A DNA stretch of 64,000 bases from JANJTY01 sp038257155 (GTDB taxonomy: Bacteria; Pseudomonadota; Gammaproteobacteria; Xanthomonadales; Xanthomonadaceae): contig JBBSJP010000013.1 of the NCBI GenBank assembly GCA_038257155.1, forward strand, positions 1 to 64,000, written 5' to 3'. A program made the translations under genes and the position numbers. The notes beneath the pieces were generated by a model. It was given only the letters and a program-made list of their open reading frames with translations, had not been told where the DNA came from and searched no databases. This document shows, in pieces, positions 25,501-33,893 of the stretch. Numbering within the stretch: position 1 is the first letter of the stretch; each line of letters begins with the position of its first letter.

Positions 25501-27135
25501 GCTGCCATTGGCTGAATTGAGCAGGTTGAGACCTTCCAGCGTGCCCGCCCAGATGCGCGCCTGGCTGTCCTCGAACAGCACATTGACCAGATCGTGAGAC
25601 AGCGAACCAAGGCTGTCGCGATGATTGCGGAAATGTCGCCAGCGTTCGCCATCCGGCTGAAAATGCAGCACGCCACTGGAGAGGCTGCCGATCCACAAGC
25701 TGCCGTCGCGGCTGCGGATCAGGCTGCGCAGGCTGATGCGTGACGAGGCCCCGGCGGACTGCAGGCCAACCGGAATCGCCCTTGCCTTGCCGGTCGCCGG
25801 GTCGAATTCGAACAGGCCATGGTTGCTGCTGACCCAGAGTCGGCCACCGTTCGCGTCTGCAATGCCCTGGATGCGCAGCAGCTCCGGCGGTTCGGACATT
25901 CCCAGCGCCCGCGCCAGCGACATGGCATGACTTTCGAAGCGCTGTTCCTTGCGCAGGTAGCGCTTCAGCCCGTCGCCCTCGGTGCCGATCCACAGATCGC
26001 CTGAGGCAGCTTCGTGGATCACGCGAATATTGTTGGTCGTGATACGGTTTTGCGAAGCCTCCAGATCGACTACATAGCGAAAGCCGGCGCCACGCGGCCG
26101 CACGCTGGCAACGCCTTTCACCTCGCCACCCAACCAGAGCAAGCCGGAGCGGTCGACCATCAGGCTGAGGATGTTGGGTTCGGGTAGTCCGGCCGGCACT
26201 TCGGGGGTCGGGCGAATCATCAGTGACTGGCCAGTCTCCGGGTCCAGTTGCAGCACGCCCAGCGCTTTGAGAGACAGCCAAAGGCGCCCGTCCTGATCCA
26301 TTGCCAGGGCCTGTACCGTGCCGCCCGGCTGGCCCGGCTGAGGCCAGATCTGCACGACGCTGTCGTCACTGCCAATCTGCATCAGCCCCTGGCTGCTACC
26401 GGCCCAGATGCGTCCCTGCGGATCGACCAGCAGGGCTGTGGGCAGCTGTGGCAGCGCCAGCAGGCTGGGCTCGCTGTCCGGCTCCGCGGAGAAGCGCAGC
26501 AGGCCCTTGCTGGTGGCCGCCAACACGCGTCCGGCGCCGTCCACAGCCAAAGCCGCCGTACTGGCGTCGAGGGCTGCGTCGGAAGAGAACCGGTAGCGTG
26601 AACTGCGCTTGCCGCTGTCCGGGTCCAGCAGATCGATGCCAGCGGCAGTGCCAACCCAGAGCCCTTGACCTTCAACACTCAGCAGAGCCTGTACGCTGCT
26701 GAGAGGCGAGCTGGTGACCTGGGCTTCGGAATCGGGATAGTGGGTCAGTTCTCCACTGCGTCGATCCAGCGCGGTGACCCAGCGCGTCCGCGTCCCGATG
26801 AACAAACGTTCGACATCACTGGCCAGGGCGGTGACAAAACTGTCGCGCAGGCCGTCTGGCTCTTTGGGGCGATGCTCCAGCAGGGTGTAGTCGTATCCGT
26901 CAAATCGGTGCAGGCCATTCTGGGTGGCTATCCAGACGTAGCCTTCCGGGTCCTGATGCAGGGCGTTGACCGTATTCTGCGAGAGCCCTTCTGCACCCTG
27001 CGGGGTATGGAAAAAGAATATCCGTTCTTCTGCCAGGAGCGGGACAGACACGCTCAGCGCGAACAGGCACACCAGCGCCCGCCACGTCCATGGCGAGATG
27101 AAGGCGCTCGCAGATGGCGCCAAGCTGCGCGGCAT
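22540..27135 (-). CDS. Propeller-sensor PAS-PAS-GGDEF-EAL protein
   Basis: A 1531-residue cyclic-di-GMP protein. After a signal peptide, residues about 40-720 hold two-component-regulator propeller repeats (WIATQNGL, WVSSNHGLFEF and similar), followed by a Y_Y_Y domain and one membrane helix near 815. The cytoplasmic half has two PAS domains (about 845-960 and 970-1085), a GGDEF domain with an intact GGDEF near 1178, and an EAL domain with EALLRW, DDFGTGYSSL and EGVE. Both diguanylate cyclase and phosphodiesterase sites look complete, so the net direction cannot be predicted. The periplasmic propellers probably sense an extracellular signal. Confidence 0.93.
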   Translation of the reverse strand: MPRSLAPSASAFISPWTWRALVCLFALSVSVPLLAEERIFFFHTPQGAEGLSQNTVNALHQDPEGYVWIATQNGLHRFDGYDYTLLEHRPKEPDGLRDSFVTALASDVERLFIGTRTRWVTALDRRSGELTHYPDSEAQVTSSPLSSVQALLSVEGQGLWVGTAAGIDLLDPDSGKRSSRYRFSSDAALDASTAALAVDGAGRVLAATSKGLLRFSAEPDSEPSLLALPQLPTALLVDPQGRIWAGSSQGLMQIGSDDSVVQIWPQPGQPGGTVQALAMDQDGRLWLSLKALGVLQLDPETGQSLMIRPTPEVPAGLPEPNILSLMVDRSGLLWLGGEVKGVASVRPRGAGFRYVVDLEASQNRITTNNIRVIHEAASGDLWIGTEGDGLKRYLRKEQRFESHAMSLARALGMSEPPELLRIQGIADANGGRLWVSSNHGLFEFDPATGKARAIPVGLQSAGASSRISLRSLIRSRDGSLWIGSLSSGVLHFQPDGERWRHFRNHRDSLGSLSHDLVNVLFEDSQARIWAGTLEGLNLLNSANGSVTRILHDPANPESLSGNLVRSILETRDGSLWFGTHSGLSRLLPGEEGKPPRFERFSTDDGLPNSTVYALLEDARGLLWMSTNRGIASFDRRSRQFRSFGMRHGLQDLEFNGGARAALSTGEMAFGGLRGFNLFWPERLASSDFQAPVVLTDVQIGAKRFDAASFSTATGLVLSHSDRLLRLGFAALDYTAPQENRFAYRLDGFDAEWIDAGNRTDATYTNLSPGDYRFRVRGSNHDGVFSSIEVDMPVQVEWPWWWSGTARFGYLLGALVAVALVLLVRRRKREAEQALLQEIREREDRLKLALWGSGDEFWDWNVKDNSLYRIGADELLGFHKEQQLSTDEWRTRGVHPDDLPRVQRILQQHIVGATEHFESEHRIRNAQNEWVWVRSRGRVVSRDAEGNPLRIAGTARNITASRNADHERRIALEVLSSMSEAVAVVDLDFHFVSVNPAFCRMTGYDEDEAMGLDSSALDSDQHSPEFYRQVRQTLQDAGHWQGEMWQRRKDGEEFLGWIELSEVRDASGERTRFVAVANDVTDKKRAEQELRYLANYDTLTGLPNRTLLSERLARAVVRARRIESRVAVLFLDLDRFKDINDSMGHAAGDRILKAAAARLLSTVRETDTVARLGGDEFTVVLEEIDSVAEAERVAKKIISAFQAPLDLDGQNDVSISPSIGVSIYPDHGLVPTDLLKFADTAMYQAKDRGRNTYQVYTEAMDAEARKRATMAAALRKALERGEFHLVFQPRLSLLEGRITGVEALLRWYSVELGEIPPSTFIPLAEETGLILSIGEWVLRESCCTLQRWRRQGMNNTCMAVNVSVLQLLRSDLPGQIRSILDETGVPANRIELEVTESMVMANAEQTISVLRELKRTGVSLAIDDFGTGYSSLVYLKRLPIDTLKIDKEFIGDLTTDPDDEAITATIITMAHSLGLNVVAEGVELPEQLYYLREQGCDEIQGYWLSVPMEQHRCLAFLRDYQPTQGLGPPAAS

Positions 27136-27262
27136 GCATGGTTTCCGATGATTGCGGGCAAACCCCCGTCCCGGAGTGTAGGGGTGCCCACCACGCCGCT
27201 ACAAGCGCGCAACGCGCCGGGTAGTACCTGGCAAACAGCGCGGAGAAGGTAGACTACGTCGC

Positions 27263-27832
27263 ATGAGTAGCTCGCCAAGTCAGCCCGAAATGCTGCCCCT
27301 GCATCACGAAGTCCAGCAGGACGCCGACGCCCTGGCACTTGGGGTGGACGCTTCCGAATTGCATGGCGCGCTGTGCGGATACCTTTGCGGCGGAGGACAG
27401 TCCAGCCGGCTCGACTGGCTCACCCGGCTGGCGCTGGAGGGTGACAACGGCGTTGCGCCGCAACCTGATTTGGCGCTGGATCGACTTTACCTTGCCAGCT
27501 GCGGGCAGCTTGGCGATCCCAGCCTGGGATTCGAACTGCTGCTGCCGGACGATGAGGACCCGATCGACGAGCGGGCCGAGGCACTGCTCGCCTGGTGCCG
27601 AGGCTTCCTCGGAGGCTTTGGTCTGGCCGCCGGTGCCGATCCCGCGATGGGGGCGGACGCCGCCGAGGCCCTGGAGGATATTTCCCGTATCGCAGCGTCC
27701 AGCGTCAGCTTCGACGAGCCCGACACCGACGAGGACTCGCTGATGGAGGTCTCCGAGTTCATCCGGGTGGCCGCCATGCTGCTGTATGGCGATTCACACA
27801 TGCAGGCGCGTGCGCGCGGCACCTTGCACTGA
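27263..27832 (+). CDS. ygfB: YgfB/YecA (UPF0149) family protein
   Basis: A 189-residue acidic protein of the UPF0149 family, recognised by ELHGALCGYLCGG near residue 32, WCRGFLGGFG near 111 and DTDEDSLMEVSEF near 155. In Pseudomonas YgfB modulates transcription; the general biochemical role is unsettled. It is the first gene of a ygfB-pepP pair, the order seen in E. coli; stop and start overlap in TGATG. The start is divergent from the GGDEF-EAL gene. Confidence 0.93.
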   Translation: MSSSPSQPEMLPLHHEVQQDADALALGVDASELHGALCGYLCGGGQSSRLDWLTRLALEGDNGVAPQPDLALDRLYLASCGQLGDPSLGFELLLPDDEDPIDERAEALLAWCRGFLGGFGLAAGADPAMGADAAEALEDISRIAASSVSFDEPDTDEDSLMEVSEFIRVAAMLLYGDSHMQARARGTLH

Positions 27833-29169
27833 TGGCCGCCACAATCGGGATCAAGCCGGCAGAGTTTGTCCGCCGTCGGCGTCAACTGATGCGCGAGGCG
27901 GGCGATGAATCCATTCTCATCCTGCCTGCCGCCGCGCCGCGCCTGCGCAATGGCGATACGCACTATCCGTACCGCCAGGACAGCGATTTCTGGTATCTGA
28001 GCGGTTTTGCCGAGCCCGAGGCGGTGATCGTGCTGATGCCGGGGCGCAAGCACGGTGAGTGCCTGTTGTTCTGCCGCGAGCGCGACGCCGAGCGTGAGGC
28101 GTGGGACGGGCCCAGGCGGGGGCCGGAGGGCGCCATCGAAACGCTCGGATTCGACGATGCGTATCCGATCGCCGATCTCGACGAAATCCTGCCTGGCTTG
28201 CTCGAAGGGCGCTCGCGCGTCTATTACCATTTCGGCCGCGACACCGAGTTCGATCTCAAGCTGATCGGCTGGGTCAATCGGGTACGGGCCGAGCTGCGCC
28301 AGGCGCGGCAGATGCCGCACGAGTTCCTTGAACTTGGCCACCTGCTGCACGAGCAGCGCCTGTTCAAGAGCCGCGATGAGCTCAAGCTGATGCGACGCGC
28401 TGCAGGCATTTCTGCCGCCGCGCACCTGGCCGCGATGCGCGCCACGCGACCCGAACTGCACGAGTACGCGGTCGAGGCCGAGCTGCTTCACGTCATGCGC
28501 CGCGAAGGCGCGGTGCCGGCCTATCAGCCGATCGTCGGCGGTGGTGCCAATGCCTGCGTGCTGCATTACGTCGACAACAATGCCGCGCTGAAAACCGGCG
28601 ACCTGCTGCTGATCGATGCCGGTGCGGAGCTGCAGGGTTATGCCTCCGATATCTCGCGCACCTTTCCGGTCGACGGGCGCTTCAGTCGCGAGCAACGCGC
28701 GCTTTACGAGGTGGTACTGGATGCCCAGCTTGCCGCCATCGCGGCAGTGCAACCCGGCGCCACGTGGATTGCGCCGCACCAGGCCGCGGTGCAGACGCTG
28801 AGCGAAGGGCTGCTGCGCCTGGGCCTGCTCAAGGGCACGTTGGAGAACTGCCTGAAGACGCGCGCCTACTCGCGCTTCTACATGCACAAGACCGGCCACT
28901 GGCTGGGTCTGGACACGCATGACGTGGGCGATTACCAGCTCGCCGGTGACTTCCGCCTGCTTGAGCCCGGTATGGTCTTTACCATCGAGCCCGGGCTCTA
29001 CATCGCGCCGGGCAGCAAGGGTGTCGCGGCGCGCTGGCAGGGTATCGGCATCCGCATCGAGGACGACATTGCGATCACCGCCGAGGGTCACGAAGTGCTG
29101 TCGCGCGATGCACCCAAGCAGCCAGACGAAATCGAAGCCCTGATGGACGAGGCGCGGCGAGCGGCCTGA
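27832..29169 (+). CDS. pepP: Xaa-Pro aminopeptidase P
   Basis: A 445-residue M24B metallopeptidase, close to the 441 of E. coli PepP, that removes N-terminal residues preceding proline. An N-terminal AMP_N domain (to about 175) precedes the pita-bread domain. Metal ligands are visible: two Asp in LLIDAGA and YASDISR (near 260 and 270), His in GHWLGLD (near 353), Glu in FTIEPG (near 384) and Glu in RIEDD (near 409). The ATG overlaps the ygfB stop (TGATG), implying translational coupling. Confidence 0.96.
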   Translation: MAATIGIKPAEFVRRRRQLMREAGDESILILPAAAPRLRNGDTHYPYRQDSDFWYLSGFAEPEAVIVLMPGRKHGECLLFCRERDAEREAWDGPRRGPEGAIETLGFDDAYPIADLDEILPGLLEGRSRVYYHFGRDTEFDLKLIGWVNRVRAELRQARQMPHEFLELGHLLHEQRLFKSRDELKLMRRAAGISAAAHLAAMRATRPELHEYAVEAELLHVMRREGAVPAYQPIVGGGANACVLHYVDNNAALKTGDLLLIDAGAELQGYASDISRTFPVDGRFSREQRALYEVVLDAQLAAIAAVQPGATWIAPHQAAVQTLSEGLLRLGLLKGTLENCLKTRAYSRFYMHKTGHWLGLDTHDVGDYQLAGDFRLLEPGMVFTIEPGLYIAPGSKGVAARWQGIGIRIEDDIAITAEGHEVLSRDAPKQPDEIEALMDEARRAA

Positions 29170-29244
29170 CGAGCCCTGCAGGCATCGCGGCGGCACCATG
29201 CCGATGCGCCGTTCTATCTGATCTGCCCAAATGCCGCCCGTGCT

Positions 29245-30066
29245 TCAGCGCGTCGCGAAAGGCGAGTCTCCGTAGTAGCTTCTCAACTGCTCGGCCACGT
29301 CGGGCATGACCTCGGCCAGATGTCCGGGCGCTGACCAGTGATACTCGCTGACCACGGCAAAGAACTCTTCCGGGCAGTCGGCGGCATAGGGATCGATTGG
29401 CGGCTCGCGCTCGGCCTCGACTTCGGTGCGGAGCGCATCAAAGGCGGCCTGCATGGTGCTGGCCCACGCGCGATGCGCGTCGGAACTCGGCAAGGGTGGC
29501 GTACCGTTGAGCGCGCCACCGAGGGCGTCGAGCTTGTGCGCGATCTCGTGCAGGATGACATTCATGCCCTGCTCGGGCTCGTCCAGGTCGGCCTCGATAT
29601 CCGCCCAGGAAAGAATGATCGGGCCGCGCTCCCAGGCTTCGCCGGCGAGTTCGTCGTCCCATTCGGTGACCACACCGGTATCCTCGTCATGATGATGTCG
29701 GCGCAGGCCGAACTGGCCCGGGTACACCACCACCTCATGCCAGCCGCGAAGCACATCAAAGCCCAGGCGCAGGCAGGGCAAACAGGCCTGCGCCGCAATC
29801 GCCGCGTTCTGCCATGGCTGCAGCTGCAGTCCGGCAACCGCGGTGATGGCCTTGTCACGCAGAAAGCGCGCAGTGAAGGCGCGCAGGCGCAGGCGCTGAT
29901 CTGGCGTCAGCGCCTGCAGCAGAAGCACACGTTGCAAGCAGACTTGCCAAACGGCCTCATCCACAAGCGGGGCGGGAAACAGGCGTGGCAGCAGACGGGA
30001 AAGGAAAGACAAGGGCACGGAAGGGCAAGGATGCAGCGGGGAGTGTTGTGGGGACTTCCGCCGCAC
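29245..30066 (-). CDS. mtfA: MtfA-like zinc peptidase
   Basis: A 273-residue protein of the MtfA family. The zinc motif HEIAHKLD is near residue 172, and EEFFAVVSEYHWSAP further on carries the downstream Glu and the family's SEYFFSAP-like segment. In E. coli MtfA is an aminopeptidase that binds the repressor Mlc and so affects glucose PTS expression; whether an Mlc partner exists here is unknown. The N-terminal 35 residues (Pro/Ser/Leu-rich) are longer than in E. coli, and the start is uncertain. It is convergent with pepP. Confidence 0.9.
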   Translation of the reverse strand: MRRKSPQHSPLHPCPSVPLSFLSRLLPRLFPAPLVDEAVWQVCLQRVLLLQALTPDQRLRLRAFTARFLRDKAITAVAGLQLQPWQNAAIAAQACLPCLRLGFDVLRGWHEVVVYPGQFGLRRHHHDEDTGVVTEWDDELAGEAWERGPIILSWADIEADLDEPEQGMNVILHEIAHKLDALGGALNGTPPLPSSDAHRAWASTMQAAFDALRTEVEAEREPPIDPYAADCPEEFFAVVSEYHWSAPGHLAEVMPDVAEQLRSYYGDSPFATR

Positions 30067-30157
30067 CCTTGCCGGTCACGTCCGTGTCACGGGCTTTGAG
30101 TGCGCCAGGTGGAGCTTAGTTCCTGCCCCAGCTGTGAACAGGGTCCGAACCCCCGAA

Positions 30158-30418
30158 CTACTTGAACATCCCGGGCAGGAAACTGTGCCAGGCTGGTCCG
30201 CGGCTGCGCGCGCGCGGCCGCTGGTCGGGCTCTGCAGCGCCCGCTTCACTCGACTTGAGTGCAGGTGGCGCGCCTGGGGCGGGCGCGTTGGTGGAAATCT
30301 CGATCGTGGCTTCCGTTGGCGTGCTGGACGGGCAGCCGTTGCTCTTGAGCGCAGGCTCCTGAACCTCCGCAGCGAGAACGGAGCCACTCAACATCATCAG
30401 CAGCAGTAGGCGGTACAT
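30158..30418 (-). CDS. Small putative secreted protein, unknown function
   Basis: An 86-residue frame whose first 16 residues (MYRLLLLMMLSGSVLA) form a convincing signal peptide cleaved before AEVQEP. The mature part is about 70 residues, low in complexity (Pro/Ser/Ala), has a single Cys and ends in PGMFK. No family is recognised. It is divergent from the FakA-FakB gene. Support comes mainly from the signal peptide; it could be a chance frame in GC-rich DNA. Confidence 0.5.
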   Translation of the reverse strand: MYRLLLLMMLSGSVLAAEVQEPALKSNGCPSSTPTEATIEISTNAPAPGAPPALKSSEAGAAEPDQRPRARSRGPAWHSFLPGMFK

Positions 30419-30556
30419 GGCATCGACCCAGAGCGATCAGCACCGGAGTCTAGCGCGGTCTGCGGGTGCGCGTCCTGTGCCGAACGGCGACCGGGCCCCG
30501 AGATTCTCGCTGCAATGCAGCACCAAAACGCCTGAGGCTTACGGCAGACTCCGGCC

Positions 30557-32380
30557 ATGGCAGCCATCCTCCAGATCGATTTTCACCAGCCCCGGGTCAA
30601 TGCCGCCGCGCTCAAGCGCGCGCTCATCTCGGGTGTGCGCCAGGTGCTGGCACAACGCGAAGCCATTGACCGGATCAACGTGTTTCCCGTGCCCGATGGC
30701 GATACCGGCAGCAATATGGCCTTTACCCTGCATGCGGTATTGGGCGGTGCGCTGAGCACCCCTGCGCCGCATTGCGGTCTGTTGATGCGGCGCGTGGCCG
30801 ATGACGCGATCGATGGTGCGCGCGGCAACTCCGGCGCGATCCTCGCCCAGTTTCTGCAGGGCGTGGGCGAAACCGTGGATGGCGAAGCGACTCTGACTCC
30901 AGTGGAACTGGCGCGCGCGGTGCGGCGCGGGGCCGATCAGGCCCGACAGGCCCTGGCCGAGCCGCGCGAGGGAACGATCCTCAGCGTCATCAGTGCCTTT
31001 GCCGATGCGCTGGAAGAACGCGCCGCTGGCGGCGGTGCCGGTTTGTTGCGCTGGTACGAGCAGGCCGTGTTGCGCGCGCAAAAGGCACTTTCCGACACCC
31101 CGAAGCAGCTTGCCGTATTGCGCCAGGCGGGCGTGGTGGATGCCGGTGCGCTGGGATTCGTCGAACTGCTGGAGGGCATTCGCAGCTTTCTGCTGCACGG
31201 CCGCGCAGCCCAAGCCACGCTGGCGTTGAACGACGATCGAGTGGACGTCGCGGGTCATGCCGAACTGGAATTCGACCCCTTGCATCGATTCTGCACCGAA
31301 TGCCTGATTGAAGCCGAAGGCATTGATCGCGCCGCGCTGCGCCACGCGGTTGAGACGCTGGGGGCCGGCAGCGTGGTGGTGGCGGGCAGTGCCACGCGTG
31401 CCCGTATCCACGCCCATCTGGGTGCACCGCAGCAGCTGTTCGAGCTGGCCGCTGGCTATGGACGGGTATCCGGCCAGAAGGCCGAGGACATGCACGCCCA
31501 GCATGCCGCGGCGGCCAGCGCGCAGCGCGTGGCGATCGCGGTGGACAGCGGCGCCGACTTTCCCGATGACTGGATCATCCAGCACGGCCTGCAGGTCGTG
31601 CCGGTGCGAGTCAGCTTCGGAAGCGAAGATTTCCTCGACAAGGTTGGCCTTAGCACCACCGAGTTCTATCGCCGCCTGCGCTCCGGCGGAGAGCTGCCAA
31701 AGACCTCGCAACCGCCGCCGGGCGACTTCCGGCGGCGCTTCGAGTCCAGTCTGTCGCACAAGGATGCGGTCCTGTATGTCGGCATTTCCAGCGCGCTCAG
31801 CGGCACCCTGCAGTCGGGCGAAAGCGCCGCGCAGCGCGTCGATGCCGAACGGGTGCGCGTGTTCGACACGCGCAATGCGTCCTGCGGGCAGGGCCTGCTG
31901 GTGCTGGCAGCGGCCGAAGCGGCGGCACGCGGAGAATCGCTGGAGCAGATAATCGTGCGGCTCGAATCGTTACGCGCCGACACTTACACCTTTGCCAGTG
32001 CCCGTGATATTGCCCATGCAGTTCGCGGCGGACGTGTGCCGCGCTGGATCGGGCCGCTCGCCACCTTTGCCGGACTGATTCCCCTGGCCGCGATGCAGCC
32101 CGAGGGCCGTCTGGCGGTCAGTGGCGCGCTGTTCGGCAAGCGCCGCGTAGCGGAGCGCTTCGCTGCCTGGGTGGTAAAACGGCTGCCGCGCGGCCAGCGC
32201 TGGCGCCTGCTGGTGGGGCACTGCGATGCGGCGGAAGAGGCTGAGCGACTGGCAGAAGCGCTGCGCGCCAAGCTTGATTGCGAGCATTCCTGGCTGGTCG
32301 AGGCCGGACCGGCCATCGGCGCGCATGCCGGACCCGGTGCCCTGGTGGTCGGACTGCAGGTGGTTCCCGGTTCGGCATGA
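30557..32380 (+). CDS. FakA-FakB fusion (fatty acid kinase, DhaL plus DegV)
   Basis: A 607-residue protein. Residues about 1-210 are a DhaL/DAK2 kinase domain with the Mg-ATP motif FPVPDGDTGSN (Asp47, Asp49, Asn53) and NSGAILAQF. Residues about 240-318 match the FakA middle domain (RFCTECLIEA, RIHAHL with His285/His287, YGRVSGQKAED). Residues about 325-607 are a DegV/FakB fatty-acid-binding domain with DSGADFP, TSQPPPGDF, SGTLQSG and a C-terminal HAGPGALVVG. In Firmicutes these are separate proteins: FakB presents a fatty acid and FakA phosphorylates it to acyl-phosphate. plsY, which consumes acyl-phosphate, follows 70 bp downstream. Confidence 0.9.
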   Translation: MAAILQIDFHQPRVNAAALKRALISGVRQVLAQREAIDRINVFPVPDGDTGSNMAFTLHAVLGGALSTPAPHCGLLMRRVADDAIDGARGNSGAILAQFLQGVGETVDGEATLTPVELARAVRRGADQARQALAEPREGTILSVISAFADALEERAAGGGAGLLRWYEQAVLRAQKALSDTPKQLAVLRQAGVVDAGALGFVELLEGIRSFLLHGRAAQATLALNDDRVDVAGHAELEFDPLHRFCTECLIEAEGIDRAALRHAVETLGAGSVVVAGSATRARIHAHLGAPQQLFELAAGYGRVSGQKAEDMHAQHAAAASAQRVAIAVDSGADFPDDWIIQHGLQVVPVRVSFGSEDFLDKVGLSTTEFYRRLRSGGELPKTSQPPPGDFRRRFESSLSHKDAVLYVGISSALSGTLQSGESAAQRVDAERVRVFDTRNASCGQGLLVLAAAEAAARGESLEQIIVRLESLRADTYTFASARDIAHAVRGGRVPRWIGPLATFAGLIPLAAMQPEGRLAVSGALFGKRRVAERFAAWVVKRLPRGQRWRLLVGHCDAAEEAERLAEALRAKLDCEHSWLVEAGPAIGAHAGPGALVVGLQVVPGSA

Positions 32381-32450
32381 ATTCGCGGTTCCGCCTTGCG
32401 AGACGTGCGCTCCGCCCCCTGGGGCATCCTTCCAGCATTACCCTTGTCGC

Positions 32451-33110
32451 ATGAGTCCAGATCTTTTCGCCTTGGGGCTGGTGGTGCTGGGCTACCTGCT
32501 CGGCTCGGTGTCCGGCAGCCTGATGCTGGGTCGACTGCGCGGCATCGACATCCGAACCCAGGGTAGCGGCAATGCCGGCGGCACCAATGCCTTTCGCACC
32601 CAGGGCTGGCGCTTTGCCTTGGCGGTGGTGCTGGTCGACATCGGCAAGGGCGCGCTGGCAGCCGCGCTGGCACTGTGGACGTGGCGCGAAGGCATGCAAC
32701 TGTCGGCAGCGGCGCTGGCAGCCTGCGCCGGTGCTGCCGCCGTGCTCGGCCACACCTGGCCAGTATTTTTCGGATTCCGTGGCGGCAAGGGCGCGGGCAC
32801 CTTGGTTGGCGCATTGGCCGTGCTCTGGCCGCTGGCAGTGTTGCCGCTGTTCGCGCTCTGGTTGCTGGTGCTGACGGCCAGCGGCTATGTCGGCCTGGCC
32901 ACGGTCTGCGCCGGATTGTTGCTGCCGCTGATGGCGGTGTACTGGGCGATGCCGCCTTGGGCGCTGGCGTTTGCCATGTTTGCCGCCGTCTTTCTGCTCT
33001 TCACCCATCGCGGCAACCTGCTGCGACTGATTCAGGGCAGCGAAAACCGCTTCGAACGGGCGCGCATCTGGCATCGCGCCTGGAAGCGAATGGGCACACG
33101 CTCCGGATGA
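32451..33110 (+). CDS. plsY: Acyl-phosphate glycerol-3-phosphate acyltransferase
   Basis: A 219-residue integral membrane acyltransferase that forms lysophosphatidate from acyl-phosphate and glycerol-3-phosphate. Its three family motifs are present: GSGNAGGTNAFR near residue 37, GHTWPVFFGFRGGKG near 97 and NLLRLIQGSENR near 187. Several hydrophobic helices span the length. In motif 1 the usual GATN reads GGTN. The stop overlaps birA by 4 bp. Position directly after the FakA-FakB fusion suggests use of scavenged fatty acids. Confidence 0.95.
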   Translation: MSPDLFALGLVVLGYLLGSVSGSLMLGRLRGIDIRTQGSGNAGGTNAFRTQGWRFALAVVLVDIGKGALAAALALWTWREGMQLSAAALAACAGAAAVLGHTWPVFFGFRGGKGAGTLVGALAVLWPLAVLPLFALWLLVLTASGYVGLATVCAGLLLPLMAVYWAMPPWALAFAMFAAVFLLFTHRGNLLRLIQGSENRFERARIWHRAWKRMGTRSG

Positions 33111-33892
33111 ACGCCGGAATTTCCGCCGCAGCAATAGCGAGCGCCTGGCCGGGTGAGTTGCCGATGCCCTGTATCGAGGTGGTGGACAGCATCGACTCCA
33201 CCCAGGACGCCCTGCGTGCACGCGGCGCAGCAGCCACAGGCTGCTTGCTGATCGCGCGGCAGCAGCGTGCTGGCCGCGGGCAGCGGCAACGAACCTGGCT
33301 GTCGCTGCCGGATGCGGGGCTGTACCTCTCGCTGGGCTGGAACCTGCAGCGACCGGCGAACCAGCTGGGTGGTCTCAGCCTGGCGCTGGGCGTGGCGGTG
33401 GCCTCCGCGCTGCGCGATCTGGGCTTCACCCGCGTGGCAGTGAAGTGGCCGAATGATCTGGTGGTGGGCGAGGCCAAGCTTGGCGGCCTGCTGGTCGAAC
33501 TGGGTGACGCTGCGGCGGGCTGTGCGGTGGTTGGCCTGGGTATGAATCTGCGCCTTCCCGAGGGTAGCGCCGAGTTGCTGGGACGCCCGGTTGTCGATCT
33601 TGCCCAACTCGGTGGCGTGCCGGATGCCAGTACCTTGGCCGCATGTCTGGCGGGCGCATTGATCACCGCCCTGGTTGATGTTGACCGCCATGGGTTCGGC
33701 GCGTGGCACCAGCGCTGGCCGCAATTCGACGCACTGCGTGGTCAGAGCCTTCTGATAGATCGCGGCGCCGCAGCGCCGCTGCGTGGCGAAGCCGCCGGCA
33801 TAGATGCGCAGGGCGCGCTCTTGCTGCGCCAGGGCGGCCGCGTGCTGGCCGTGCACAGCGGCGAGGCCAGCCCCCAGGACGCGATACCCTGA
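33107..33892 (+). CDS. birA: Biotin--[acetyl-CoA-carboxylase] ligase, no HTH domain
   Basis: A 261-residue biotin protein ligase. The biotinyl-AMP site motif appears as AGRGQRQRTW near residue 62, a variant of the usual GRGRxGRxW, and KWPNDL near 113 supplies the catalytic Lys. The C-terminal BPL domain ends near residue 250. The N-terminal winged-helix of repressor-type BirA (about 60 residues) is missing, so this should be a monofunctional ligase that does not repress the bio operon. The ATG overlaps the plsY stop (ATGA), and coaX starts 2 bp after its own stop. Confidence 0.94.
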   Translation: MNAGISAAAIASAWPGELPMPCIEVVDSIDSTQDALRARGAAATGCLLIARQQRAGRGQRQRTWLSLPDAGLYLSLGWNLQRPANQLGGLSLALGVAVASALRDLGFTRVAVKWPNDLVVGEAKLGGLLVELGDAAAGCAVVGLGMNLRLPEGSAELLGRPVVDLAQLGGVPDASTLAACLAGALITALVDVDRHGFGAWHQRWPQFDALRGQSLLIDRGAAAPLRGEAAGIDAQGALLLRQGGRVLAVHSGEASPQDAIP

Positions 33893-33893
33893 A

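Noticed and set aside
30557..32380. Ordinary dihydroxyacetone kinase subunit DhaL
   Set aside because: The DhaL domain is followed by the FakA middle domain and DegV, not by DhaK; no dha genes are nearby.
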